A DNA stretch of 64,000 nucleotides from assembly GCF_003337315.1 (NCBI RefSeq), contig NZ_QPJV01000001.1:186001-250000 (forward strand). Reading direction: 5' to 3'. The position numbers and the translations under genes were made by a program. The notes beneath the pieces are model-generated. The model searched no databases, was not told the DNA's origin, and was given only the letters and a program-made list of their open reading frames with translations. The stretch comes from Vagococcus fluvialis (GTDB lineage Bacteria; Bacillota; Bacilli; Lactobacillales; Vagococcaceae). How positions within the stretch are numbered: the stretch's first letter is position 1; every line of letters begins with the position of its first letter. Below are positions 55,268 to 64,000 of this stretch, in pieces.

Positions 55268-56170
55268 TTATTCAATTTCTCCGTATTTTGATAAAAGAAA
55301 AACGGCACAAATAATAATCAACATGCTGATTAGTTCAATTGGTTTAATAACAAATCCTAAAAATAAAGCTGAAAAAAGAGCTGAACTTAACGGTTCAAAA
55401 GATGTTAATAAACTTGAAAATTGTGCTGGAATAAATCTCGTACTTGTTAATAAACAGAGATAAGAAAACACTGTACCAAATAAAATAATATAGCTAATCA
55501 GTAAAATAGTTGTCCCATCCAACTTTGGTAAGTCTTTCCAAAAGGGATGATAAAACTGAAATAGCAATCCTCCAAAAAACATGCCCCAACCTGTAACAGC
55601 CATAGTACCAAATTCTGCCATAATTCTTCTAGGTTGAATAATGTAAGCTGCTCCTAAAACACCTGCCATCAGTCCCCAAAATAAACCTTCTGGAGAAATT
55701 GAAAGAGAACTTAAATCTCCCTTTGTTACTAAGAGTGCTGTTCCTAATAAGGATAAAATAATACTAAAAACACTCATTTTATTAGGAATTTTTTTTGATT
55801 CTAAGATAAAGAAAAAGACAATAAAAATTGGTGATAGATATTGTAATATAGTTGCTGTCGCAGCATTACTCGATTCGATGGCCTTAAAAAAGGATAATTG
55901 TAAAAAGATAATACCAACAATACTAAAAATTAAAATACTTAATTGATTTTTAGGCTTTTTAAGTAAATCAAAAGTTTTCTTTTTCTCTTTTAAAAAAAGA
56001 GAACTTAAGATAACAATCCCAGCAAAAAGCATTCTGACACTTACTAACCAAACACTAGTAATTCCTTTATGTATCATTAAATATTCTGCACAAACTCCAG
56101 AACCACCCCAAAAAATCGCACCTACTATGGCTAGTGTAATCCCTTTTGTTTTATTTTCAACTTTGTTCAT
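55268..56170 (-). CDS. EamA/DMT-family transporter
   Basis: The 300-residue protein has ten membrane helices in two repeated EamA halves (GITLAIVGAIFWGGSGVCAEYL; GLFWGLMAGVLGAAYIIQPRR). It is a drug/metabolite-type exporter of amino acids or related small molecules; the substrate is not readable. The ATG follows AGGAGTG. It is monocistronic. Confidence 0.85.
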   Translation of the reverse strand: MNKVENKTKGITLAIVGAIFWGGSGVCAEYLMIHKGITSVWLVSVRMLFAGIVILSSLFLKEKKKTFDLLKKPKNQLSILIFSIVGIIFLQLSFFKAIESSNAATATILQYLSPIFIVFFFILESKKIPNKMSVFSIILSLLGTALLVTKGDLSSLSISPEGLFWGLMAGVLGAAYIIQPRRIMAEFGTMAVTGWGMFFGGLLFQFYHPFWKDLPKLDGTTILLISYIILFGTVFSYLCLLTSTRFIPAQFSSLLTSFEPLSSALFSALFLGFVIKPIELISMLIIICAVFLLSKYGEIE

Positions 56171-56246
56171 TTCACTCCTCCTGACTAATAGAATTTATTA
56201 TATAGAGCTGTACCTAAAAATACCACAAAATATATCTAATTTTCGT

Positions 56247-56284
56247 AAAAAAAGAGGTTTCCTAAAATTTAGGAACCTCTTTTC
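56247..56284 (-). terminator. intrinsic terminator after the zinc-binding lipoprotein gene
   Basis: GAGGTTCCTAAA pairs with TTTAGGAAACCTC with one bulged A on the minus strand, followed by T7. Confidence 0.88.
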
Positions 56285-56289
56285 TCATC

Positions 56290-57261
56290 TTATTTAATCG
56301 ATAATTTTAACGCTTCTAAATTTTCAGCCATGATAGACAGATAGTCTGCACCATTTTCACGGTCTTTTTTAGAAACACTTTCCATTGGATTTAAAACAGC
56401 AAGTTCTGCACCTGTTGCATCAGCAATTGTTTTAGCAATTTTTTCAGAAGCTGAACTTTCAGTGTAAATCACATTGATATTTTCTTTTTTAACTAAATCT
56501 TGAATTCCTTTTAATTCTTTTGGTGTTGGTTCTTGGTCAGGTGATAAACCAGAAATAGCAACTTGCTCTAAACCATATTGATTAGCTAAATAAGAAAAGG
56601 CTGTATGTTGTGTAATAAATTTTCTTGATTTAGCTCCTTCAAAAGCTGCTACATAATCATCATTAAGTTTATCTAATTTACTTAAATACTCTGTTGTATT
56701 TTTTTCATAATAGTCTTTATTTTTACTATCTATCTCAATTAAAGCGTCAGAAATAGTTCTTACTTCTTTTTTTACTAATAATGGATCTAACCAAACATGT
56801 GGATCAAAAGCATGTGAGTGTCCGTGGTCAAGTTCGTGTCCTTCATGCTCTTCTTCATCAGCATGTTCATCATGATCTTCCTCATCATGGGACTCATTAC
56901 CTTTTAGTAACTCAATTCCCTTGCTTGCTTCAATGACTTTTACTTTTGATGTATCAATATTGTCTAAAACTGTCTCTACCCATGTTTCCATCTCGTTTGA
57001 GTTATAAACAAATACATCCGCATTTTGAATTTTTGCCATATCTTTTGCACTTGGTTCATAATCGTGAGATTCTACACCTCCATCAATTAACATAGAGACA
57101 TTGGCTTTATCTTTTGCTACATTTTTCGTAAAATCATACATTGGATAAAAACTAGTCACTATTTCTAATTTTCCATCCTCTTTTTCAGCTTCTTGTTTAC
57201 CACAAGCAGAAATTCCAACTAGTAGTAAAAGAAGTGATGCAATTTTTAATATATCTTTCAT
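56290..57261 (-). CDS. zinc/manganese ABC substrate-binding lipoprotein (AdcA/ZnuA-like)
   Basis: The protein has 323 residues from ATG 57259-57261 (GGAGAG upstream; a longer frame to 57276 has no site). The signal peptide ends in the lipobox VGISACG. The mature part is cluster A-I metal-binding: ESHDYEPS, FDPHVWLDP, ITQHTAFSYL and YTESSA, together with a His/Asp/Glu-rich loop (about 130-157) that marks zinc rather than manganese binding. No permease or ATPase gene is adjacent, so it relies on components elsewhere. It lacks the C-terminal ZinT domain of full AdcA. A Zur-like box precedes it. Confidence 0.88.
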   Translation of the reverse strand: MKDILKIASLLLLLVGISACGKQEAEKEDGKLEIVTSFYPMYDFTKNVAKDKANVSMLIDGGVESHDYEPSAKDMAKIQNADVFVYNSNEMETWVETVLDNIDTSKVKVIEASKGIELLKGNESHDEEDHDEHADEEEHEGHELDHGHSHAFDPHVWLDPLLVKKEVRTISDALIEIDSKNKDYYEKNTTEYLSKLDKLNDDYVAAFEGAKSRKFITQHTAFSYLANQYGLEQVAISGLSPDQEPTPKELKGIQDLVKKENINVIYTESSASEKIAKTIADATGAELAVLNPMESVSKKDRENGADYLSIMAENLEALKLSIK

Positions 57262-57277
57262 TATGCTCTCCTTCAAA

Positions 57278-57292
57278 ACGTAATCGTTACTG
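57278..57292 (-). promoter_or_regulatory. Zur-like operator before the zinc-binding lipoprotein
   Basis: On the minus strand AGTAACGATTACGT is a near-palindrome (GTAA-n3-TTAC core) and differs by one base from GTAATnATTACG, the Bacillus Zur box core. It sits 17 bp upstream of the ATG. An AdcR site would look different, so Zur-type control is inferred. Confidence 0.6.
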
Positions 57293-57344
57293 TTTAGATT
57301 TTATCTTTTTTAAATGAAAATTGCAAGACATTTAACTAAAAAAA

Positions 57345-57386
57345 GATTGCAACATAAGTTATTTAACTTAAGTCACAATCTTATTT
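57345..57386 (-). terminator. intrinsic terminator after dnaJ
   Basis: GATTGTGACTTAAGTT pairs with AACTTATGTTGCAATC (one mismatch, wobble pairs) on the minus strand, then T7. It ends the heat-shock operon. Confidence 0.82.
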
Positions 57387-57389
57387 TGA

Positions 57390-58541
57390 TTATTTACGTT
57401 TTTTTTTACCGCTAGAAGAAAAAGCATCTTTCATTTTATCGAAAAAACCTTCTTCTTGCTCGATAACCGCCTTATCTCCACTAGCTACTAAGAACTCTCT
57501 TAAAGCTTTCTTTTGAGCTTCGTTTAAATCAGTTGGCGTTTCAACAAGAACAGTTACACGTTGGTCTCCATTTCCACTTCCGCGTAATTTTGGTGCTCCT
57601 TTACCTTTCAGACGGAAAGATGTACCGGTTTGAGTTCCTGCTGGAATTTTAAGTTTCACTCTTCCGTGAACAGTTGGTACTTCAATTTCATCACCTAAAG
57701 CTGCTTGAGCAAATGAAATTGTTTGTTCATAGAAAATCTCTGAACCATCACGTTCAAAAATTGGACTATCTTCAACTCTAAAGACAACATATAAATCTCC
57801 GTAAGGTCCACCGTTAAATCCAGCTTCACCTTGTCCAGAAAGACGCATTTGTTGGCCATCTTCAACACCAGCTGGTACATTAACTTTAACTGAATGTGAT
57901 TTAACCATACGGCCTGCACCGTTACATGTTGTACATTTATCTTTGATTGTTTTTCCTGTTCCATGACACTCATCACAGGTTTGTTGACTCATCATGCGAC
58001 CAAGTGGTGTTTGTCTTTCAACATTAATACGACCTGATCCTGAACATTTACTACATGTTTCTGGTTGAGTTCCAGGTTTAGCGCCTGAACCACCACAAGT
58101 CGTACAATCATCTTCTCTATTGTAACGAATATTTTTTTCTAAACCAAAAATCGCTTCATTAAACGTTAAATCTAAAGTATATTGTAAATCAGAGCCTTGT
58201 CTTGGGGCATTAGGATTACTTGTTCTGCCTCCGCCACCAAAGAATGATTCGAAGATATCTTCAAATCCTCCGAATCCACCGCCACCGAAATCACCAAAAC
58301 CACCAGCACCAAAGTTTGGATCAGTGCTTGCATGACCATATTGATCATACGCTGCTCTTTTTTGAGAATCACTTAAGACTTCAAAAGCTTCTGTGATTTC
58401 TTTAAACTTATCTTCTGCATCTGGCTCTTTGTTAATATCTGGATGGTATTTTTTAGATAATTTTCGATAGGCTTTTTTTAATTCATCATCTGTAGCTGTT
58501 TTAGCAACACCTAAGACTTCATAATAATCTCTTTTCGCCAT
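57390..58541 (-). CDS. dnaJ: chaperone DnaJ
   Basis: The 383-residue co-chaperone has the J domain with HPD (KKYHPDIN), a Gly/Phe-rich region ([16 protein letters not shown]), four CxxCxGxG zinc repeats ([32 protein letters not shown]) and the C-terminal substrate domain. It stimulates DnaK ATPase and hands over unfolded proteins. It follows dnaK with a 140-nt gap that contains a terminator (58633-58665), so its level may be lower. Confidence 0.97.
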   Translation of the reverse strand: MAKRDYYEVLGVAKTATDDELKKAYRKLSKKYHPDINKEPDAEDKFKEITEAFEVLSDSQKRAAYDQYGHASTDPNFGAGGFGDFGGGGFGGFEDIFESFFGGGGRTSNPNAPRQGSDLQYTLDLTFNEAIFGLEKNIRYNREDDCTTCGGSGAKPGTQPETCSKCSGSGRINVERQTPLGRMMSQQTCDECHGTGKTIKDKCTTCNGAGRMVKSHSVKVNVPAGVEDGQQMRLSGQGEAGFNGGPYGDLYVVFRVEDSPIFERDGSEIFYEQTISFAQAALGDEIEVPTVHGRVKLKIPAGTQTGTSFRLKGKGAPKLRGSGNGDQRVTVLVETPTDLNEAQKKALREFLVASGDKAVIEQEEGFFDKMKDAFSSSGKKKRK

Positions 58542-58632
58542 GCTATCTAATCCTCCATTTTCTACATGCTAATCCATTAAATCATAACACAAATTAAATA
58601 CGACTGATACTTAATTATTATTATTATGAAGA

Positions 58633-58665
58633 GAAAAAGCCAAAAGCGCAACGCTTTGGCTCTTT
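58633..58665 (-). terminator. terminator between dnaK and dnaJ
   Basis: AGCCAAAGCG pairs with CGCTTTTGGCT (one bulge) on the minus strand followed by T5. It may be partial, setting the dnaK:dnaJ ratio. Confidence 0.72.
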
Positions 58666-58681
58666 CAATTTAAGTCTTTAA

Positions 58682-60538
<1,857 letters not shown>

Positions 60539-60554
60539 TTAATTAATTTTAATT

Positions 60555-61082
60555 TTATTGTGCAACAATAACCATTGCTGGTCGTAAAACGCGATCATGT
60601 AAGATATAACCTTTTTGAAGTACCTGAATAATTTCATCAGGTTGTTGCCCTTCTTGTAAAGGTAGAGTTTGTACTGCTTGATGTTTATTTGGATCAAAGA
60701 TTTGTCCTAAAGAATCAATTTCTTCAACTCCTGATTCTTTCAAGGCATGAATCATTCCCTCACGAACCATCTCGATACCTTTTTTCATTGCTTCTCCGTG
60801 CTCATCATTTGTTTCAATTTCAAGTGCACGGTCTAAATTATCTAAAGCAGTTAGTAAGTCTTTAGCTAAATTTTGAGCACGATACTTCGCAGCATCTTCA
60901 CGTTCTTTGTTATGACGATTTCTCATATTAACAATTTCAGCTTGAGCTCTTAGGAATTTATCTTCCATCTCACTTAATTCTTGTTTTAAAGTGTCTTCAG
61001 CAGATACTTCAACGATTTCCTCTTCTGTTGTTTCTACTGCTTCTTCTTCTTTTTCAATTTCTTCTGTTTTATCTTTTTTCAA
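60555..61082 (-). CDS. grpE: nucleotide exchange factor GrpE
   Basis: The 175-residue protein has an acidic N-terminus (EEIEKEEEAVETTEEEIVEV), a long coiled coil (about 35-85) and the C-terminal beta-domain (IFDPNKHQAVQTLP, VLQKGYILHDRVLRPAMVIVAQ). It opens the DnaK nucleotide cleft. It lies between hrcA (22 nt) and dnaK. Confidence 0.97.
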   Translation of the reverse strand: MKKDKTEEIEKEEEAVETTEEEIVEVSAEDTLKQELSEMEDKFLRAQAEIVNMRNRHNKEREDAAKYRAQNLAKDLLTALDNLDRALEIETNDEHGEAMKKGIEMVREGMIHALKESGVEEIDSLGQIFDPNKHQAVQTLPLQEGQQPDEIIQVLQKGYILHDRVLRPAMVIVAQ

Positions 61083-61104
61083 TTAATGCCTCTCCTTTAC
61101 TTCT

Positions 61105-62157
61105 TTATTGACCAATTGAATCATTTAAGCTTCGATAATATGAATCTAAATGACCTGATAACTCAGTTGTCATCACTTTAACCAAACCATGTAATTTAGA
61201 ATAAGACATGTTTGTTGGACCAAGTAAAGCTATCACACCTTTACCATGATTAGGAACTTCATAACCGGCAGTAATCAAACTCATATTTAATAATAAGTCG
61301 TTTTCTATTTCATGTCCGATTTTTATCTCAATCCCTGTTTTATCTGGTAAAAGTAAATCTGTTAATTGTTCTGAGTCACTAATCAATGAATAAATTGACT
61401 TAAACTCAGCTATATCAGTTAAGTTCTCTGAATTAAGTAAATTCATACCACCACTAATATAAACTTGATCATCAAAAGCTTGATTGAACACTTCTTCAAA
61501 TAAATACAAGACATTCGCTGAATTTGTAAAATACTTTTGAAGAACTAAAGGTATCTCTGTTCTTAACTTATGATAGACCGTTAACAAATTCTCACCTACT
61601 AATCGATCATTAATGATTCGAATCATTTTCTCAATATCCTCAGAAGTAATACTTTCAGGAATAGAAAAAACTTGGCTCTCAACATAACCTTGGTCAGTTA
61701 CGATAATCGCAATTAACTGGCTCCTATTAAGTGGCACAATTCTAAATCCCGTTAGCTTTCTTTCTTTCACTTCTGGACCTAAAGAAAAGGCTGTGTAACT
61801 TGTTAAATCTGATAAAATTTTTGCTGATTGCTCAATGATTTCATTTGTTGCATGATAACGTTTATTAAGCAACTGGCGAATATGAACGATTTCATTACTA
61901 GAAATCTCAGCAGGCTGCATCAGATGATCCACATAATAACGATAACCTTTAATGGAAGGTATCCTTCCAGAAGATGAATGAGTTTTTTGAATAAGTTCAA
62001 GTTCTTCTAATTTAGCTAAGTCATTACGAATTGTCGCAGAACTTGCTTTTATTCCCTGATTCATCAAGGTTTTAGATCCAACTGGCACACCGGTTTCAGT
62101 ATAAATCTTTACGAGTAAATGCAAAGTTTTCAGTTGTCTTTCACTTAAAATTATCAT
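61105..62157 (-). CDS. hrcA: heat-inducible transcription repressor HrcA
   Basis: The 350-residue repressor has an N-terminal winged helix (LSERQLKTLHLLVKIYTETG, PVGSKTLMN) and the HrcA ligand/dimer domain (GSRIVPL-like FRIVPLNRSQLIAIIVTDQG, YYRSLN). It binds CIRCE; two CIRCE copies lie upstream. GroEL is its usual activator. The start is uncertain: ATG 62155-62157 and GTG 62158-62160 both lie almost on the AAGAAGG site. Confidence 0.95.
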   Translation of the reverse strand: MIILSERQLKTLHLLVKIYTETGVPVGSKTLMNQGIKASSATIRNDLAKLEELELIQKTHSSSGRIPSIKGYRYYVDHLMQPAEISSNEIVHIRQLLNKRYHATNEIIEQSAKILSDLTSYTAFSLGPEVKERKLTGFRIVPLNRSQLIAIIVTDQGYVESQVFSIPESITSEDIEKMIRIINDRLVGENLLTVYHKLRTEIPLVLQKYFTNSANVLYLFEEVFNQAFDDQVYISGGMNLLNSENLTDIAEFKSIYSLISDSEQLTDLLLPDKTGIEIKIGHEIENDLLLNMSLITAGYEVPNHGKGVIALLGPTNMSYSKLHGLVKVMTTELSGHLDSYYRSLNDSIGQ

Positions 62158-62169
62158 CACCTTCTTTTT

Positions 62170-62196
62170 TTAGCACTCTTATTTCTTAAGTGCTAA
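62170..62196 (-). promoter_or_regulatory. CIRCE element 1 (between promoter and hrcA)
   Basis: TTAGCACTC, nine bases, AAGTGCTAA: the CIRCE palindrome with one mismatch in one arm. It lies downstream of the promoter, between the start site and hrcA. Confidence 0.95.
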
Positions 62197-62207
62197 CTAC
62201 ATTTACT

Positions 62208-62236
62208 AATATAACAAGTTCCTAAAATATTGTCAA
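62208..62236 (-). promoter_or_regulatory. promoter of the hrcA operon
   Basis: On the minus strand -35 TTGACA (62231-62236) and -10 TATATT (62208-62213) are separated by 17 bp, between two CIRCE elements. Confidence 0.88.
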
Positions 62237-62253
62237 CAGAAAACATCTAATTT

Positions 62254-62280
62254 TTAGCACTCTAACTATTCGAGTGCTAA
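62254..62280 (-). promoter_or_regulatory. CIRCE element 2 (upstream of the promoter)
   Basis: TTAGCACTC, nine bases, GAGTGCTAA: a perfect CIRCE, 17 bp upstream of the -35 box. Paired sites should tighten HrcA repression. Confidence 0.95.
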
Positions 62281-62282
62281 AC

Positions 62283-62325
62283 AAAAAGACTGAACCCTTT
62301 AACCATAAGGTTTGTTCAGTCTTTT
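62283..62325 (-). terminator. intrinsic terminator after hemW
   Basis: AAAAGACTGAAC pairs with GTTCAGTCTTTT with a long loop; a T-run follows on the minus strand. Confidence 0.85.
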
Positions 62326-62332
62326 CTACTAT

Positions 62333-63466
62333 TTATTTTAATAAGAATTCCTTAAATACTTCATTACCTAAAATTAATCCTTTATCAGTTAAGGATAATA
62401 AATCTCCAGTTACTTTTAGCATATCTTCTGAAATCAAACGTTCAATAGTACTTCCATAAACAGTATCTAATTTCTTTTCAAACTTTTCTTCGAAATGATT
62501 AATCGAAACTCCTTCGATTTTTCTTAAACCAAGAAACATCTCTTCTTCCATTTGGTTTTCTTTTGTTAATGTATCTACTGTAATAGTAGGTAACTGATTT
62601 TCTTTTAAAGGTTTTAAATAATGTTGGATTGGTCCGTGGTTTTTATAGCGTACATTTCCTAAATACCCACTAGCCCCTGCTCCTAAACCGTAATAATGTT
62701 CATTATTCCAGTAAACTAAGTTATGCTGACTTTCTTTTCCAGGGATACAAAAATTACTAACCTCATATTGATGACGACCAGCTTTAGTCATTCTTTCAAT
62801 AGCTAGTTCAAACATATCACCTTCAACATCAATGCCTGGCAAGTGAAGTCTTCCTTGTCTAGCCCAATTATAGAACATTGTTTTATTTTCTAATATTAAT
62901 GAATACATTGAATAATGTGGTAAGTCTAAAGACAAGGCTTGATTAAGAGTATCTTCAAAATCTTCAATCGTTTGATTGGGCAAAGCAAAGATTAAATCAA
63001 TACTCACATTTCTAAAATCAGCAGCTTCAAAAATTTTCATGGTGTCATAAACATCTTGTGCTGTATGTTTTCGACCTATTTTTTTTAATAGACGATCATT
63101 AAAAGATTGGACACCCATGGAAAGACGATTTACTCCGTAATTTTGCAATACTTGTAATTTTTCAAGGGTTAAATCCCCAGGATTTGCTTCCACTGTAAAT
63201 TCATCTCCGTCAGTAAAAGGTAACTCTTCTCTGACACCCTTTAATAAGGCATCTAACTGACTTGCTGAAAGAGACGTTGGTGTCCCTCCACCTATGTAAA
63301 TTGTTTCAGTTTTATCACTTGGATACTTTTCTCTTGTTAAACGGATTTCTTTAATCAAACTTTCAATATATTCATCCACTGGTTGCCCTTCAATAAACAC
63401 TTTATTAAAGTCACAATAAAAACAAATATGCTCACAAAATGGGATATGAATATAAGCTGAAGTCAT
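62333..63466 (-). CDS. hemW: radical SAM protein HemW (heme chaperone, HemN-like)
   Basis: The 377-residue radical SAM protein has the 4Fe-4S motif CEHICFYC (CxxxCxxC, Cys11/15/18) near the N-terminus, followed by IGGGTPTSLSA and NPGDLTLEKL. It resembles HemN but lacks the extra residues of true coproporphyrinogen oxidases; HemW is thought to deliver heme. In Firmicutes it usually lies near the hrcA operon, as here. It overlaps the ribF stop by one base. Confidence 0.9.
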   Translation of the reverse strand: MTSAYIHIPFCEHICFYCDFNKVFIEGQPVDEYIESLIKEIRLTREKYPSDKTETIYIGGGTPTSLSASQLDALLKGVREELPFTDGDEFTVEANPGDLTLEKLQVLQNYGVNRLSMGVQSFNDRLLKKIGRKHTAQDVYDTMKIFEAADFRNVSIDLIFALPNQTIEDFEDTLNQALSLDLPHYSMYSLILENKTMFYNWARQGRLHLPGIDVEGDMFELAIERMTKAGRHQYEVSNFCIPGKESQHNLVYWNNEHYYGLGAGASGYLGNVRYKNHGPIQHYLKPLKENQLPTITVDTLTKENQMEEEMFLGLRKIEGVSINHFEEKFEKKLDTVYGSTIERLISEDMLKVTGDLLSLTDKGLILGNEVFKEFLLK

Positions 63467-64000
63467 TACATTACTCCTTTATAAGTAAAATACTTTCTTG
63501 TATCTTCTTCATCAATTTTAAGTTGAGTAATTAATCCTTCAACTCCGTCAAATTTCATTTCTTTTCTTAGGAAATGACACCACTGAACAGAAACTTGTTC
63601 ACCATAAATATCTTCATCAAAGTCCAAAATATTGACTTCAATAGTCATTGGACGGTCTTTTTCGAAAGTAATATTATAACCAATTTGAGCCATTCCCATG
63701 TACCAATTATTTGCTACTTGAATTTTAACTGCATAAACACCACCTAAAGGTAGTAAAGATTTTTGTGGTATTTTGATATTAGCCGTTGGAAAACCTAATG
63801 TACGGCCTCTCTTATCCCCATGAACTACCATCCCTGATAATTCATAAGTATAGCCAAGGAAAGCATTAGCCCCCTCCATGTTACCTTCTGCCATCATTTT
63901 TCTAATATTAGTTGAGCTAATTTTATCTTCGCCCTGAGTTTGTTTTGGTACTTCAATAATATCAAAACGTTCCTTAGCGTAACCAGGTAAGTGTGACATA
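63466..64000 (-). CDS. ribF: bifunctional riboflavin kinase/FAD synthetase, C-terminal part (cut by window edge)
   Basis: About 178 residues are visible, beginning within the FMN adenylyltransferase domain (ERFDIIEVPKQ, KISSTNIRKMMAEGNMEGANAFLG) and including the riboflavin kinase domain (VVHGDKRGRTLGFPTANI, PLGGVYAVKI, EVNILDFDEDIYGE). The true start is beyond 64000; the ATG at 63999 is internal. It makes FMN and FAD. It is upstream of hemW and coupled to it. Confidence 0.93.
   Translation of the reverse strand, partial: MSHLPGYAKERFDIIEVPKQTQGEDKISSTNIRKMMAEGNMEGANAFLGYTYELSGMVVHGDKRGRTLGFPTANIKIPQKSLLPLGGVYAVKIQVANNWYMGMAQIGYNITFEKDRPMTIEVNILDFDEDIYGEQVSVQWCHFLRKEMKFDGVEGLITQLKIDEEDTRKYFTYKGVM

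Overview
This window is low-GC Firmicute DNA, most like Lactobacillales of the Enterococcaceae (Enterococcus/Vagococcus type). Signs of this are AT-rich codon use, strong AGGAGG-type ribosome binding sites, PTS sugar systems with LicT/GlcT antiterminators, cre-like sites, a FabT-type operator before fabI, the HrcA/CIRCE system, and the ylxM-ffh and rpsP-khpA / rimM-trmD-rplS housekeeping clusters. I saw no rRNA, tRNA, insertion sequence, phage or CRISPR. Nearly all genes are on the minus strand; the plus-strand exceptions are a HAD phosphatase, ftsW, a LacI pair, fabI and a MocR regulator. The two window edges cut a malic enzyme gene (left) and ribF (right).

Layout. 1-2.7 kb: asparagine catabolism operon ansA-aspA-malic enzyme. 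2.8-11.2 kb: an AraC regulator carrying a degenerate GH39-like domain, a HAD phosphatase, a leucine-dehydrogenase-like enzyme, an MFS transporter, ftsW, and an unknown gene with a LacI regulator. 11.2-16.8 kb: a five-gene module encoding a FtsX/MacB-type permease, its ATPase, a membrane protein with five PASTA repeats, a response regulator and a histidine kinase. 17-20.8 kb: fabI, then glcT-ptsG behind an RNA antiterminator/terminator switch. 20.8-25 kb: alaR-alaT facing a MocR regulator across shared operators, plus a frameshifted MccF-like peptidase. 25-29.9 kb: an operon with its own promoter and a 350-nt attenuator leader. It encodes a MutS2-like ATPase, a BpsA-type aminopropyltransferase fused to S-adenosylmethionine decarboxylase (split by a frameshift), a BltD-like acetyltransferase and a small DUF1801-like protein (interrupted by a stop). 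29.9-34.2 kb: a beta-glucoside PTS operon (bglP-bgl-licT) with a classic RAT/terminator and a cre site. 34.4-47.5 kb: ohr, then the ribosome/SRP housekeeping cluster, with about 7.5 kb of other genes between ffh and rpsP. That insert holds a bacitracin/lantibiotic-type ABC exporter, a Kdp locus collapsed by deletion, a polysaccharide deacetylase and an amidase. 47.6-64 kb: a CsrRS/ArlRS-type two-component system, a heterodimeric ABC multidrug exporter, gnd, an EamA transporter, a zinc-binding lipoprotein, hrcA-grpE-dnaK-dnaJ with two CIRCE elements, hemW and ribF.

The most interesting parts are three. First, the ABC-PASTA-two-component module looks like a dedicated cell-wall sensing or detoxification unit. 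Second, the polyamine-type operon joins a decarboxylase/aminopropyltransferase fusion, a polyamine-acetyltransferase-like protein and a MutS2-like ATPase under an attenuator leader. Third, the Kdp scar keeps kdpF and kdpE intact while kdpA to kdpD is reduced to fused ends. Three genes between 20.8 and 27.9 kb carry a single frameshift or stop, which is either real decay or sequence error.
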